Shown here piece after piece: positions 9,275-16,785 of a DNA stretch of 16,785 bases. Location of the stretch: contig QFOX01000042.1 in the NCBI GenBank assembly GCA_003241645.1, forward strand, positions 1-16,785, given 5' to 3'. A program made the translations under genes and the position numbers. A model generated the notes under the pieces. The model had not been told where the DNA came from. It made no database searches and worked only from the letters and a program-made list of their open reading frames with translations. The DNA is from Azospirillum brasilense (lineage in GTDB: Bacteria > Pseudomonadota > Alphaproteobacteria > Rickettsiales > UBA3002). Each line of letters opens with the position of its first letter. Position 1 is the stretch's first letter.

Positions 9275-10168
9275 CTATTGGCGGCCGGTCGAATCCGGCA
9301 GCAGGATGTGCGAGCCTCGCAGCATGATCATGCTGATGCGGCGGTTGCGCGGGCTGCGCGGTTCGCTGGGAATCAGCAGTTCCTTGTCGCCCATGCCGAC
9401 GATCTTTTTCGGGCGCTCGGCCTCCAGCCCCACCTGCATCAGGTAGCGGCGGGCCGCGTTGGCCCGGTCGGTGGAAAGCTCCCAGTTGGTGTAGGTCGTG
9501 CTGCCCGATTCCGCGGGCGAGCCATCCGTATGCCCGGTAATGGACATGTAATTGGGCATGCGCTTGATAATGGGCGTAATTTTGCCAAGGATCAGCTGGC
9601 CATGTTCGCTTAACGTGGCGCTGCCGGGCTCGAACATCGGGTATTTCTCGCTGTCGATCAGGTCGATCTTCAGCCCTTCCGGCGTTTGCTGGATGGTGAC
9701 GTTGTCGATGTATTTCTGCATTTCCACGTCGTGGGTCATCATCTGTTCCATGGCGCTGCCGCCTTTTTTGAACAAATTATCCTCTTCGTTGTTCTGGGTG
9801 GGGGCCTGCGCATCCGGCGCTTGCGCCACCGCGCCGCTGGGGTTGGCCCCGGTCACCACGCCGGGGTCGCTCATGGTGCTGCGGGCCTTGCCCTGCGCCG
9901 CTGCGGTTTCGCCGCCCGCAAAGCCAATGCCCTGCGCCCCGGTGATGCCGATGGTGGGGGTAAAGAACTCGGCAATGCCTTCCAGCGTGGCTTTCGAGCT
10001 GGTCGAGAGCAGCCACAGCAGCAGGAAGAACGCCATCATCGCGGTCACGAAGTCGGCATAGGCCACTTTCCACGCACCGCCATGGTGCCCACCGCCGGAG
10101 ACCTTCTTTACCTTCTTGATGATCGGACGTTTTTTGTCGTCCTTCTCGCCTTTTTTAGCCTCGGCCAT
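9275..10168 (-). CDS. motB: Flagellar motor stator protein MotB
   Basis: Ion-channel and peptidoglycan-anchoring half of the flagellar stator, in the inner membrane and periplasm (297 residues). A basic N-terminal tail (KKRPIIKKVKK) precedes the single membrane helix AWKVAYADFVTAMMAFFLLL, with the essential ion-carrying Asp at position 39 (Asp32 in E. coli). This context suggests a proton motor. A Gly/Ala/Gln-rich linker (about 85–130) leads to the OmpA-like peptidoglycan-binding domain, with ITGHTDGSP (210–218), NWELSTDRANAARRYL (228–243) and RSPRNRRIS (271–279). The start follows GAGGGA (complement at 10176–10181) with 7 bp spacing, and motA ends 15 bp upstream, so the pair is an operon. 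Without flagellar genes nearby, the rest of the motor must be encoded elsewhere. Confidence 0.96.
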   Translation of the reverse strand: MAEAKKGEKDDKKRPIIKKVKKVSGGGHHGGAWKVAYADFVTAMMAFFLLLWLLSTSSKATLEGIAEFFTPTIGITGAQGIGFAGGETAAAQGKARSTMSDPGVVTGANPSGAVAQAPDAQAPTQNNEEDNLFKKGGSAMEQMMTHDVEMQKYIDNVTIQQTPEGLKIDLIDSEKYPMFEPGSATLSEHGQLILGKITPIIKRMPNYMSITGHTDGSPAESGSTTYTNWELSTDRANAARRYLMQVGLEAERPKKIVGMGDKELLIPSEPRSPRNRRISMIMLRGSHILLPDSTGRQ

Positions 10169-10183
10169 GCGCCCGTCCCTCGC

Positions 10184-11050
10184 TTACGCGAAGTTGATGT
10201 TGGATTGCAGCTCTTCCATTTCACGGAACGTGGGTTGGTAGATGGTCGGCACGTTGGTTCGGCCGATCTCTGCCGAGATCTGTGGGGCGTTGCCATTCAG
10301 GTGGCTGATCAGGATGGCCCGGATGATCTCGTAGAATTTATGCTCCTGATCATAGCACTGGCCCATTTTGCTGGCAATGGGTCCAATGAAGCCATAGGCG
10401 AGGAATACGCCGAGGAAGGTACCGGTCAGCGCGCCGCCGATCATCTCGCCCAGCACTTCCACCGGCTTGTTGATGGAGCCCATGGTCTTGATCACGCCCA
10501 GTACCGCCGCCACGATACCCAGTGCAGGCATTGCATCGGCCATGCTCTGGATCGAATGCGCGTACTGGTGCAGTTCGTGGTGGTGCTTCTCCAGCTGCTT
10601 TTCCATCACGTCCTCCACCTGGTGGGGGTCGTCGAAGTTCATGGTCATCATGCGCAGCGTGTCGCAGATGAATTCCACCGCGAAATGGTCATGCATGATC
10701 TTGGGGTATTGCTGGAAGATGCTGGATTGTTCAGGATTTTCAATGTGCTGCTCCAGCACGATCATGCCCTTGGTGCGCACCAGCTTTAAAATACCGAACA
10801 TCAGCAGCAGGATGTCCTTATAGTCCTGCGCTTTCCATTTCGGGCCCTTGAAGGCCTTGCCCATGCCCTTCATGGCGCCTTTGACCACCGGCATGTTGTT
10901 GCCCAGCAGGAACGCGCCCACCGCCGCGCCGAGGATCATCGGCATCTCGCTCATCAGCCCGTGGATGACCACGCCCATGGAACCACCGAAGGCTACGAAT
11001 GCGCCGAATACGCACACGCAGGTGAAGACCATGGCAAAAATACTAAGCAT
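10184..11050 (-). CDS. motA: Flagellar motor stator protein MotA
   Basis: Inner-membrane stator subunit (288 residues) that, with MotB, couples ion flow to rotation of FliG. Four membrane segments lie at about 1–22, 35–52, 172–192 and 203–225. A large cytoplasmic loop between the second and third contains Arg92 and Glu100 (KLVRTKGMIVLEQHIENP), which correspond to E. coli Arg90 and Glu98 that contact FliG. The conserved prolines Pro175 (MPALG) and Pro224 (FIGPIA) are present. The length and the C-terminal tail (TNVPTIYQPTFREMEELQ) fit alphaproteobacterial MotA. It starts 128 bp after the stop of astB on the same strand, so it could have its own promoter or receive readthrough from the ast operon. 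Confidence 0.97.
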   Translation of the reverse strand: MLSIFAMVFTCVCVFGAFVAFGGSMGVVIHGLMSEMPMILGAAVGAFLLGNNMPVVKGAMKGMGKAFKGPKWKAQDYKDILLLMFGILKLVRTKGMIVLEQHIENPEQSSIFQQYPKIMHDHFAVEFICDTLRMMTMNFDDPHQVEDVMEKQLEKHHHELHQYAHSIQSMADAMPALGIVAAVLGVIKTMGSINKPVEVLGEMIGGALTGTFLGVFLAYGFIGPIASKMGQCYDQEHKFYEIIRAILISHLNGNAPQISAEIGRTNVPTIYQPTFREMEELQSNINFA

Positions 11051-11178
11051 GCGAGAAATCTATCCGGTGGGTTGTGTCATTAGCCATACCGAACGTACCG
11101 CGTTATTGGGTGTTTTTCCAATGAATTGCGCGCCATGCTGTGCAGTTACGCGGGCATTGTGGCCACACCGCCACGCGC
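11051..11178 (-). other. Intergenic region between astB and motA
   Basis: These 128 bases follow the astB stop and precede motA. I find no intrinsic terminator (no GC stem with a T run) and no clear sigma-28, sigma-54 or sigma-70 promoter. The best candidate is a loose TTGGAA followed 18 bases later by TACGTT. A short ORF on the plus strand here is a shadow. Confidence 0.4.
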
Positions 11179-12525
11179 TTAGCCCATGTTCTGGTAGAAG
11201 CCCGGCAGGCCGATGATGGGCTCCAGCGCGGCATAGGCTTCGTCCAGTTCACGGATGAAGGCCGGGTCGCGCAGATCGTCGAAGCTCAATCGGTCGCGGT
11301 AATGGCGCTCGATCCATGCTTTCAGCTGCTGGTAGCGCGCGTCGGTCAGGATCACGCCCTGGTGCATGGCCTTTGCCTGTGCCTCGCTCAGCACCACGCG
11401 CAGCCGCAGGCAGGCGGGCCCGCCACCATTGCGCATGCTCTCGCGCACGTCGCGGTAATGCACCGCGGCCACTGCATTGCCCGCCGCCAGCCGGGCGAAG
11501 GCATCGCGCGCACGCGGGTTCTCCTCCGATTCGCTGGGCGCCACGATCACGATGCGCCCATCGGGCAGCTCCAGCACCTGCGAATTGAAGAAATAGCTTT
11601 TCACCGCATCCGCCATCGGCAGCTCGGCCTCGCCGATCTCCACGTAGTGCCAATCCACCCCCTGCGGTTCCAGCTGGCGGCGCAACTGCTCGGCCAGTCC
11701 TGTGCCTGGCGCGAAGGCGTGCTCGTGCGCAATCATCAGGCGAGTGGTGTTCATGGCGATCACGTCATTATGGAACACGCCCGCATCGATGGCCTCGGGC
11801 GATTGCTGCACAAAAATTGTGCGCTCGGCAGGCAGGCGATGCATGCGCGCGATCGCCTCATACGCGGCACGGTGCTGGCGTGCCGGGAATTTTCGCGGCG
11901 CGCCATTCGCTTGCCCATCCGTTCCGTACACAAAGATATGCAACCCTGGGGTTGCATGGCCTGTGGCACTGGCGCGCATGTGGTTGGCCGCCCCCTCATC
12001 GCTGAAGCGCGGGGTGGCTGGCAGGGGGTCATGCACTACGAAATGCGCCGGGTCGGCGAACAGCTGGTCCCAGGTGTACTTGGTAATTTTTGCTTCCAGC
12101 GAACGGTGGAAATTCGTTAACAGGTTCGCAGGGGTGATGTGCAGCTTCCCATCCGCCGTGTCACAGGAGGGGGCAATGGTGCCGGCATTCGCCGCCCACA
12201 TGTACGACGAAGAGTAGACCGAGGCCAGCAACGCGGGTGCGGTGCGGGCCGCTTCGTCCAACACGGCATTTGTTCCACCTTCGAAACCGATTTGTTGCAA
12301 AATCGGAATCAATGGCCTTTTCTGTGGCGGCAAGAAGCATTGGCTTATCCCCAGCCCCTGCACGAAGCGCATCTTCTCTAACCCCTGCAGGGCCGCCTCG
12401 CGTGGGTTGGAAACACCCCCCGCATTGGCCGAGGACGCGACGTTGCCATAGGACAATCCGGCATAATTATGGGTGGGGCCCACCAGCCCGTCGAACTGCC
12501 ACTCCTGCATGCCCGCCCCCATCAC
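11179..12525 (-). CDS. astB: N-succinylarginine dihydrolase
   Basis: Second enzyme of the AST pathway: N2-succinylarginine + 2 H2O gives N2-succinylornithine, two ammonia and CO2; cytoplasmic. The sequence is full length (448 residues against about 447 in E. coli) and clear in its motifs: FDGLVGPTHNYAGLSYGN at the N-terminus, SDEGAANH, GVFHNDVIA and NGGGPACLRLRVV. The guanidine-modifying triad is visible as Glu177, His252 and Cys372. The frame opens with GTG at 12525, which overlaps the astD stop by four bases (GTGA). The ATG at 12522 shares one base with that stop, and the ATG at 12510 (MQEWQFDGLVG) best matches family N-termini; translational coupling to astD is likely in any case. It is the last gene of the ast cluster and is followed by motA, where E. 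coli would have astE. Confidence 0.96.
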   Translation of the reverse strand: MMGAGMQEWQFDGLVGPTHNYAGLSYGNVASSANAGGVSNPREAALQGLEKMRFVQGLGISQCFLPPQKRPLIPILQQIGFEGGTNAVLDEAARTAPALLASVYSSSYMWAANAGTIAPSCDTADGKLHITPANLLTNFHRSLEAKITKYTWDQLFADPAHFVVHDPLPATPRFSDEGAANHMRASATGHATPGLHIFVYGTDGQANGAPRKFPARQHRAAYEAIARMHRLPAERTIFVQQSPEAIDAGVFHNDVIAMNTTRLMIAHEHAFAPGTGLAEQLRRQLEPQGVDWHYVEIGEAELPMADAVKSYFFNSQVLELPDGRIVIVAPSESEENPRARDAFARLAAGNAVAAVHYRDVRESMRNGGGPACLRLRVVLSEAQAKAMHQGVILTDARYQQLKAWIERHYRDRLSFDDLRDPAFIRELDEAYAALEPIIGLPGFYQNMG

Positions 12526-13979
12526 GCGATCACCATTCCGGGCGGAAGCTGATCAGGAAGTGTTAATGCCTCGACTTCCACTGACGCGATCGGGTAAGCA
12601 CAATAATCGGCCGAATAGTACCCCGCCGGGCGGTGGTTACCGCTGAGGCCGACCCCACCGAAGGGCCCTGCACCCGATGCCCCTGTGGTTTGCCGGTTCC
12701 AGTTCACCAAACCGGCCTTCAAACCACTGCTAAGCTGTTGAAACACTGCTTGTTCGTTCGTAAAAATCGAGGCGCTCAAACCGTAGCGCGTGTGGTTGGC
12801 GCGCCACAGCGCCTCTTCCGCCGTTTTTACCCGATATAGTTGCAGCAGCGGCCCGAAATATTCCTCGTCCGGCACATCGTCGACACCCGTCACATCAACA
12901 ATAGCGGGCGACAAGAAGGGTAAATCTTCGCGCAATTGTTTCATTTCAAGCAACGAAACGCCACCCTTCGCCAGAAGCATATCTTGTGCTTCCAGAAGTC
13001 GCTTTGATTCCTTCACGGAAATAACGGGCCCCATGAACGGGCTGGGCTCTTCGTCATACGCTCCCACTTTAAGTTGTGCCGCACTGGCCACCAGCTGGTC
13101 GATGAAGGGCTGGGCCTGCGGCCCGTCGATGACGATCAGGCGACGCGCGCAAGTGCAACGCTGGCCGGTGCCCACATAGGCGGAAAGCAGGGTTTCGTGC
13201 ACGGCAGCGCGCAGGTCGTCGGCACTATGGAAGATCAAGGGGTTATTGCCCCCCATCTCCAGCGCAAGGATGATCTCCGGCCGACCGGCGAACTGTTTAT
13301 GCAGCGCGGCGCCCGTGGCCGACGAGCCGGTAAACAGCACGCCATCGATCTCAGCGGCGGCCAGGGCGATGCCCGTATCGCGCTCGCCCTGCACCAGATT
13401 GAGCACGCCCGCCGGCAATCCGGCCTTATGCCATTGTTTTACCATCCATTCCGCTACCAACGGCGTCTGCTCGCTGGGCTTGAGCACCAGCGTGTTCCCG
13501 GCCAGCAGCGCGGGCATGATGTGGCCATTGGGCAGGTGCGCGGGGAAATTATAGGGGCCGTAAATGGCCATGACGCCATGCGGGCGGTGGCGCACCACCG
13601 CATTGCCCACCGGGCTGGTGCGCGATTTGGTGCCCGTGCGCTCGGCATAGGCTTCGCCCGCATAGGTGAGCTTGGCGACCACGGCGGCCACTTCCGAGCG
13701 CGCATCCCACAGGGCTTTGCCCGTTTCCTGCGCGATCAGCACGGCTAGCGCTTCCTTCTCGGAATCGACCAGGGCTTTGAAATCACTCACGATTTTCAGC
13801 CGCTCCGTATAATCGCGCGCATTCCATGCAGCAAAGGCCGCCTGCGCGGCAGCCACGGCCTGCCGCACCTCGGCCTCACCCGCGGCCTTGCCCTTCCACA
13901 GCGCAGCGCCGGTCGCAGGGTTCAGGGACGTGAAATCATGGCTCCCGCCTTCGACCCACAAGCCATTGATATAGTGCAT
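12522..13979 (-). CDS. astD: N-succinylglutamate 5-semialdehyde dehydrogenase
   Basis: NAD-dependent aldehyde dehydrogenase (485 residues) that oxidises N-succinylglutamate semialdehyde to N-succinylglutamate, the fourth AST step. ALDH-family marks: GPYNFPAHLPNGHIMPALLAG with the oxyanion Asn (about 155–175), LVLKPSEQTP in the cofactor site, FTGSSATG (Rossmann loop), catalytic base Glu241 in LEMGGNNPL and nucleophile Cys275 in GQRCTCARR. The combination YGPYNFPAHLPNGHI and its setting between astA and astB identify AstD rather than a general aldehyde dehydrogenase. It starts 17 bp after astA with a strong AAGGAAGG ribosome site and overlaps the start of astB. Confidence 0.95.
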   Translation of the reverse strand: MHYINGLWVEGGSHDFTSLNPATGAALWKGKAAGEAEVRQAVAAAQAAFAAWNARDYTERLKIVSDFKALVDSEKEALAVLIAQETGKALWDARSEVAAVVAKLTYAGEAYAERTGTKSRTSPVGNAVVRHRPHGVMAIYGPYNFPAHLPNGHIMPALLAGNTLVLKPSEQTPLVAEWMVKQWHKAGLPAGVLNLVQGERDTGIALAAAEIDGVLFTGSSATGAALHKQFAGRPEIILALEMGGNNPLIFHSADDLRAAVHETLLSAYVGTGQRCTCARRLIVIDGPQAQPFIDQLVASAAQLKVGAYDEEPSPFMGPVISVKESKRLLEAQDMLLAKGGVSLLEMKQLREDLPFLSPAIVDVTGVDDVPDEEYFGPLLQLYRVKTAEEALWRANHTRYGLSASIFTNEQAVFQQLSSGLKAGLVNWNRQTTGASGAGPFGGVGLSGNHRPAGYYSADYCAYPIASVEVEALTLPDQLPPGMVIA

Positions 13980-13985
13980 ATAAAA

Positions 13986-13993
13986 CCTTCCTT
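13986..13993 (-). promoter_or_regulatory. Strong ribosome binding site of astD
   Basis: AAGGAAGG on the minus strand lies six bases before the ATG at 13979–13977, inside the short astA–astD gap. It fixes the astD start. Confidence 0.8.
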
Positions 13994-13996
13994 TTA

Positions 13997-15013
13997 TTAC
14001 AGCGGATAGTAGCGCAATGCGCTGCCGGTTTTTGCATTCACGCGCCGCGCCAGCCGCGGGCTGATCGTCAGGCTGCCATCCTCGGCAAGGCGGACCCGGC
14101 CCACCGCGCAGCGGAAATCATCGAACCCGTCATTGGTGACGATGTATTTGCGGGTTTCCTCCGGCAATTCAGCGATCGCTGTCACTTTCCCGGTGCGGCT
14201 GCCGCGCACGGCGTCGATCTGTTCGCGCTCGGCGATCATGGTCGGCCCGCCATCAAAAATATCCACGTAGCCGGTATATTTAAAGCCCTGCGCCTCGAGC
14301 ATCATCTTCGCGGGTTCCGAGGCGGCATTCACCTGCCCGATAACCCGCTGCGCCCGCTTGGGTAACAGGCTGACATAGATGGGGTATTTCGGCATCAAAT
14401 CGTTGATGAACTGGTTGCCCTGCGTGGCGTTGATGTAATCGGCCTGGGCGAAATCCATCTCGAAGAAGTGCCGGGGCAGCGAGCTGTAGAACGGCGCGCG
14501 CCCCTCATGGTCGTGCACGCCGCGCATCTCGGCGATGACCTGATCGGCAAAGCGGGCTTTGTGCGCCGCAATGAACAAAAAGCGCGCCAGCGACAGCATT
14601 TTGCCCATTTTGTCGCGTCGGTAGGCAGGCAGCAGGAACAGCGCGCCGACTTCGGTCGAACCGGTTAAGTCATTGGTGACTTGCAGCAATTCATGCTTCG
14701 AGAACTGGTTCAGCTGGCTCGAGATTTGGGTGATGGTGGTGAGTTTGTAGGAATAGAAGGGCTGGCTCAACCCGATGCGCGCCTTGATGCCGCAGGTGCC
14801 GACGATGTCGCCCGTCGCATCGTCTTCTAATACAAAGAAAAAACTCTCCTGACCCGGCTTCGGGTAGGTGCCGGCGAAGCCCATCGCCGAGTTTTCGATC
14901 TTCTCATGCAGCACTTTTGGGTCGGGCGGCAACGAGGTCATGCCGAAACCGGCCTGCCGGGCAAGGCCCAGCACGGCATCATGATCACTGACTCGGGCGG
15001 GGCGCAAAAACAT
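13997..15013 (-). CDS. astA: Arginine N-succinyltransferase
   Basis: First AST enzyme: succinyl-CoA + L-arginine gives N2-succinylarginine + CoA. A single GNAT-like polypeptide of 338 residues, near the E. coli length (344). Family blocks: FLRPARVSDHDAVLGLA at the N-terminus, TSLPPDP, FFFVLEDDATGDIVGTCGI, NDLTGSTEVGALFLLPAYRR, VIAEMRGVHDHEGRAPFY, FFEMDFAQADYI, ELMPKHPIY-like DLMPKYPIYVSLL and FDGGPT. Some Pseudomonas and Burkholderia genomes have two subunit genes (aruF/aruG); here there is only one. The stop codon of the M20 gene lies inside its Shine–Dalgarno sequence (AAGGAG, 8 bp before the ATG), which points to coupled translation. Confidence 0.96.
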   Translation of the reverse strand: MFLRPARVSDHDAVLGLARQAGFGMTSLPPDPKVLHEKIENSAMGFAGTYPKPGQESFFFVLEDDATGDIVGTCGIKARIGLSQPFYSYKLTTITQISSQLNQFSKHELLQVTNDLTGSTEVGALFLLPAYRRDKMGKMLSLARFLFIAAHKARFADQVIAEMRGVHDHEGRAPFYSSLPRHFFEMDFAQADYINATQGNQFINDLMPKYPIYVSLLPKRAQRVIGQVNAASEPAKMMLEAQGFKYTGYVDIFDGGPTMIAEREQIDAVRGSRTGKVTAIAELPEETRKYIVTNDGFDDFRCAVGRVRLAEDGSLTISPRLARRVNAKTGSALRYYPL

Positions 15014-15021
15014 GGGGGTGG

Positions 15022-15027
15022 CTCCTT
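15022..15027 (-). promoter_or_regulatory. Ribosome binding site of astA, overlapping the upstream stop codon
   Basis: AAGGAG on the minus strand is eight bases before the astA ATG. Its first bases are shared with the TAA of the M20 hydrolase gene (15028–15026), so ribosomes ending the hydrolase stop on the astA initiation site. Confidence 0.75.
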
Positions 15028-16264
15028 AGGCTTTGGGGGGAATGGACGCGACCGATAGATCGCCACTGGCCAGCCGCATCAGCAGCAAGGCCGAGAGTTG
15101 GGCACGCTCGGTCAACGAGTCCAAATAAATGATTTCCTTATCCGAGTGGATGTGGGCACCGCGCACCCCGAGGGTGTCGACGTTCGGCAAGCCATACTTC
15201 CATAGGTTGTTTCCGTCGCAGCAGCCGCCCGAGGGTTTGACCCCGATCTCGAGCCCCAGTTGCTTGCCACAATCAAGCACCATGTCGAGCACGGCCTGGT
15301 TGGGTGGGGCAAGCGGCTTCGGCTGGCGGGTGAACTGCCCGTGCAGATGCGCTTCAAAACCATTCTGAAGATGGAATCGCTCAATGATATGCTGGATTTC
15401 TTGCAGCACCCATGCCTCATCCTCGGCCGTGCTGGTGCGGATATTGAAGCGGATGATGGCGAGGTCCGGCACGGTGTTCAGCGCCCCACCCCCTTCGACC
15501 TTGCCGGGGTTCAGGGTCAGGCCCGGCTTTTTGCCATTCAACGCGAATAGAAGGCTTGTTATTTCCGCACACGCAACGATCGCGTTTCGGCCTTCTTCCG
15601 GGTTGCGGCCCGCATGCGCGGCCTTACCGCGCACGGTGATGGAGAAATTGCCCGTGCCCTTGCGTGCGCCCACGATCGAGCCATCCACCATGGGCGGTTC
15701 ATAGATCAGCCCGAGATGCTTGCCCAGAGCGGCTTGTTTCAGAACCGGATCGGATGCGACGGAGCCGATTTCTTCATCGGGATTGAGGATGATCTGCCAG
15801 CCTACTTTACTTGCCCCCTCGAACTGCTCAAACGCTTCCAGCGCCTTCAGCATCACCACCAGCCCGCCTTTCAGGTCGGTCACGCCGGGGCCATTCAGGG
15901 TGTTCTCGTCCAGCAGGGTCAACTGCTGGAAGGGGTGCTCAGGCCCATAGACCGTGTCCATATGCCCGGCGAGCAGCACCTGAATGGGGGCTTCCGGCCG
16001 CTTGCGGATGGACAGGGCTTCGGCCATTTCGATAATGATTTCATTGCCTTGGCTATCCACCTGGGTGATGGCCGCTAGCGGGATCACTTCCATGGCGCCA
16101 TCCAGCCAGCGGAAATTATCTTCCAGCGCGCGGCGAAACCGGCGGATGCCTTCAAGATTATAGCTACCGGAATTGATGCTGGCCCACGCATGCGTCAGGA
16201 ACACCATATGCTGTTGCTGGGTCGCGATCCAGTCGAGGTGCTGACGGTAGCGGGGGTCGATCAT
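15026..16264 (-). CDS. M20 (carboxypeptidase G2-like) metallohydrolase in the ast operon, candidate succinylglutamate desuccinylase
   Basis: A di-zinc amidohydrolase of the M20 family, 412 residues, probably cytoplasmic (no signal peptide). Metal and catalytic residues are all visible: His101 and Asp103 in GHMDTV, bridging Asp130 in GVTDLKGG, catalytic Glu164 and ligand Glu165 in NPDEEIGS, Glu189 in IYEP and His373 in HIHSDKE. The lid/dimerisation domain is at about 195–310 (GKAAHAGRNPEEGRNA). The closest pattern I know is carboxypeptidase G2, which splits N-acyl-glutamate bonds; DapE of the same family removes succinyl groups. The gene overlaps astC by four bases (ATGA) and abuts astA, so it belongs to the ast operon. 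No astE is present after astB. I infer that it hydrolyses N-succinylglutamate to succinate and glutamate. A different N-acyl amino acid substrate is possible. Confidence 0.85.
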   Translation of the reverse strand: MIDPRYRQHLDWIATQQQHMVFLTHAWASINSGSYNLEGIRRFRRALEDNFRWLDGAMEVIPLAAITQVDSQGNEIIIEMAEALSIRKRPEAPIQVLLAGHMDTVYGPEHPFQQLTLLDENTLNGPGVTDLKGGLVVMLKALEAFEQFEGASKVGWQIILNPDEEIGSVASDPVLKQAALGKHLGLIYEPPMVDGSIVGARKGTGNFSITVRGKAAHAGRNPEEGRNAIVACAEITSLLFALNGKKPGLTLNPGKVEGGGALNTVPDLAIIRFNIRTSTAEDEAWVLQEIQHIIERFHLQNGFEAHLHGQFTRQPKPLAPPNQAVLDMVLDCGKQLGLEIGVKPSGGCCDGNNLWKYGLPNVDTLGVRGAHIHSDKEIIYLDSLTERAQLSALLLMRLASGDLSVASIPPKA

Positions 16265-16785
16265 GCAAGGCCCTCAAGCACCGTTTTCAGGGCATTACGA
16301 AGCCGTAACAAGCCTTGCTCGAACTCGGCTTGCGTGATGGTCAGCGGCGGCAGGAAGCGCAGCACGTTCGGCCCGGCCACCAGCACCAGCACCCCAGCCC
16401 TGCGCGCGGCATCGCTGATGGCATTGGCCTGACCGGCCAGCGCGGGCTTCAATTCTGCCCCGACCATGAGGCCGCGGCCACGAATGTCCACGAACAAATC
16501 CAACTCCTGGTTGAGCTTGGCGAGCTCATTTTTCAGCCATTCGCCCTTCTCGGTCGCCCCCTGCAATATTTCGGGACGCTTAAGTTTGGTCACTGCCGCA
16601 TGGGCCACCGCCGCCATCAGCGGGTTGCCGCCGAAGGTGGTGCCGTGGCTGCCGAACTGCAGCACATCCGCCGCCTTTTCACCCACCAGCATGGCACCGA
16701 TGGGGATGCCACAGCCGAGCGCCTTGGCAAGGGTGACCACGTCGGGCATCACGTCGTCCTGCTCGTGGGCGAAGAGCGTGCCGGT
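16261..16785 (-). CDS. astC: Succinylornithine aminotransferase, N-terminal part beyond window
   Basis: C-terminal 174 or so residues of a class III PLP-dependent aminotransferase. The frame is open to the window edge and begins inside the family motif TGTLFAHEQ. The PLP lysine is in VTLAKALG, followed by GIPIGAMLVG, the phosphate-binding HGTTFGGNPL and the C-terminal RGRGLMVGAEL and PNVLRFLPPL. AstC, ArgD and GabT-like enzymes are close relatives. The assignment to AstC (succinylornithine + 2-oxoglutarate to succinylglutamate semialdehyde + glutamate) rests mainly on its position at the head of the ast cluster. An ArgD-type enzyme could serve both arginine synthesis and breakdown. Its TGA overlaps the ATG of the M20 gene. 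Confidence 0.88.
   Translation of the reverse strand, partial: TGTLFAHEQDDVMPDVVTLAKALGCGIPIGAMLVGEKAADVLQFGSHGTTFGGNPLMAAVAHAAVTKLKRPEILQGATEKGEWLKNELAKLNQELDLFVDIRGRGLMVGAELKPALAGQANAISDAARRAGVLVLVAGPNVLRFLPPLTITQAEFEQGLLRLRNALKTVLEGLA

Noticed and set aside
9552..10789. Long plus-strand ORFs opposite motB and motA
   Set aside because: The minus-strand MotA and MotB proteins carry all family residues. The plus-strand frames are His/Gly/Ala-rich reverse readings.

Overview
This window comes from an alphaproteobacterium-like genome. The evidence is the 5S/23S sequence, the long alphaproteobacterial MotA/MotB pair, the ClpS–ClpA pair and an arginine succinyltransferase (AST) cluster. The protein genes are GC-rich, while the rRNA flanks are AT-rich. 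I cannot assign an order or genus from sequence alone. The 23S–5S pair has no 16S or tRNA genes in front of it. That split is familiar in Rickettsiales and is also known in scattered other lineages, so it is a clue and not proof of placement.

Layout: (1) positions 1 to about 3540, minus strand: the 5' two thirds of a 5S rRNA gene, a structured spacer, a complete 23S rRNA gene, a leader of about 480 nt and a strong rRNA-type promoter with an A/T-rich upstream tract. An 18-bp complementarity joins the leader to the 23S–5S spacer and would close a processing stem around pre-23S. (2) 3658 to 6967, plus strand: a small glycine-zipper lipoprotein transcribed divergently from the rRNA promoter, then clpS and clpA (N-degron adaptor and AAA+ unfoldase of ClpAP), ended by a clear intrinsic terminator. 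(3) 7161 to 9244, plus strand: a protein of unknown function and an exported HtrA/trypsin-like serine protease without a PDZ domain. (4) 9275 to 11050, minus strand: motA-motB, the flagellar stator. (5) 11179 to 16785, minus strand: a tightly packed AST operon in the order astC (cut by the window edge), an M20 metallohydrolase, astA, astD, astB.

The AST genes would convert arginine to glutamate with release of ammonia and CO2. AstA succinylates arginine, AstB hydrolyses succinylarginine to succinylornithine, AstC transaminates it, and AstD oxidises the semialdehyde to succinylglutamate. The classical last enzyme, AstE (an M14-type desuccinylase), is not in the cluster. A carboxypeptidase-G2-like M20 hydrolase overlaps the end of astC by four bases and sits where a pathway enzyme should be. 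The most interesting hypothesis here is that it is the succinylglutamate desuccinylase of this organism.

No mobile elements, CRISPR arrays or tRNA genes were seen.
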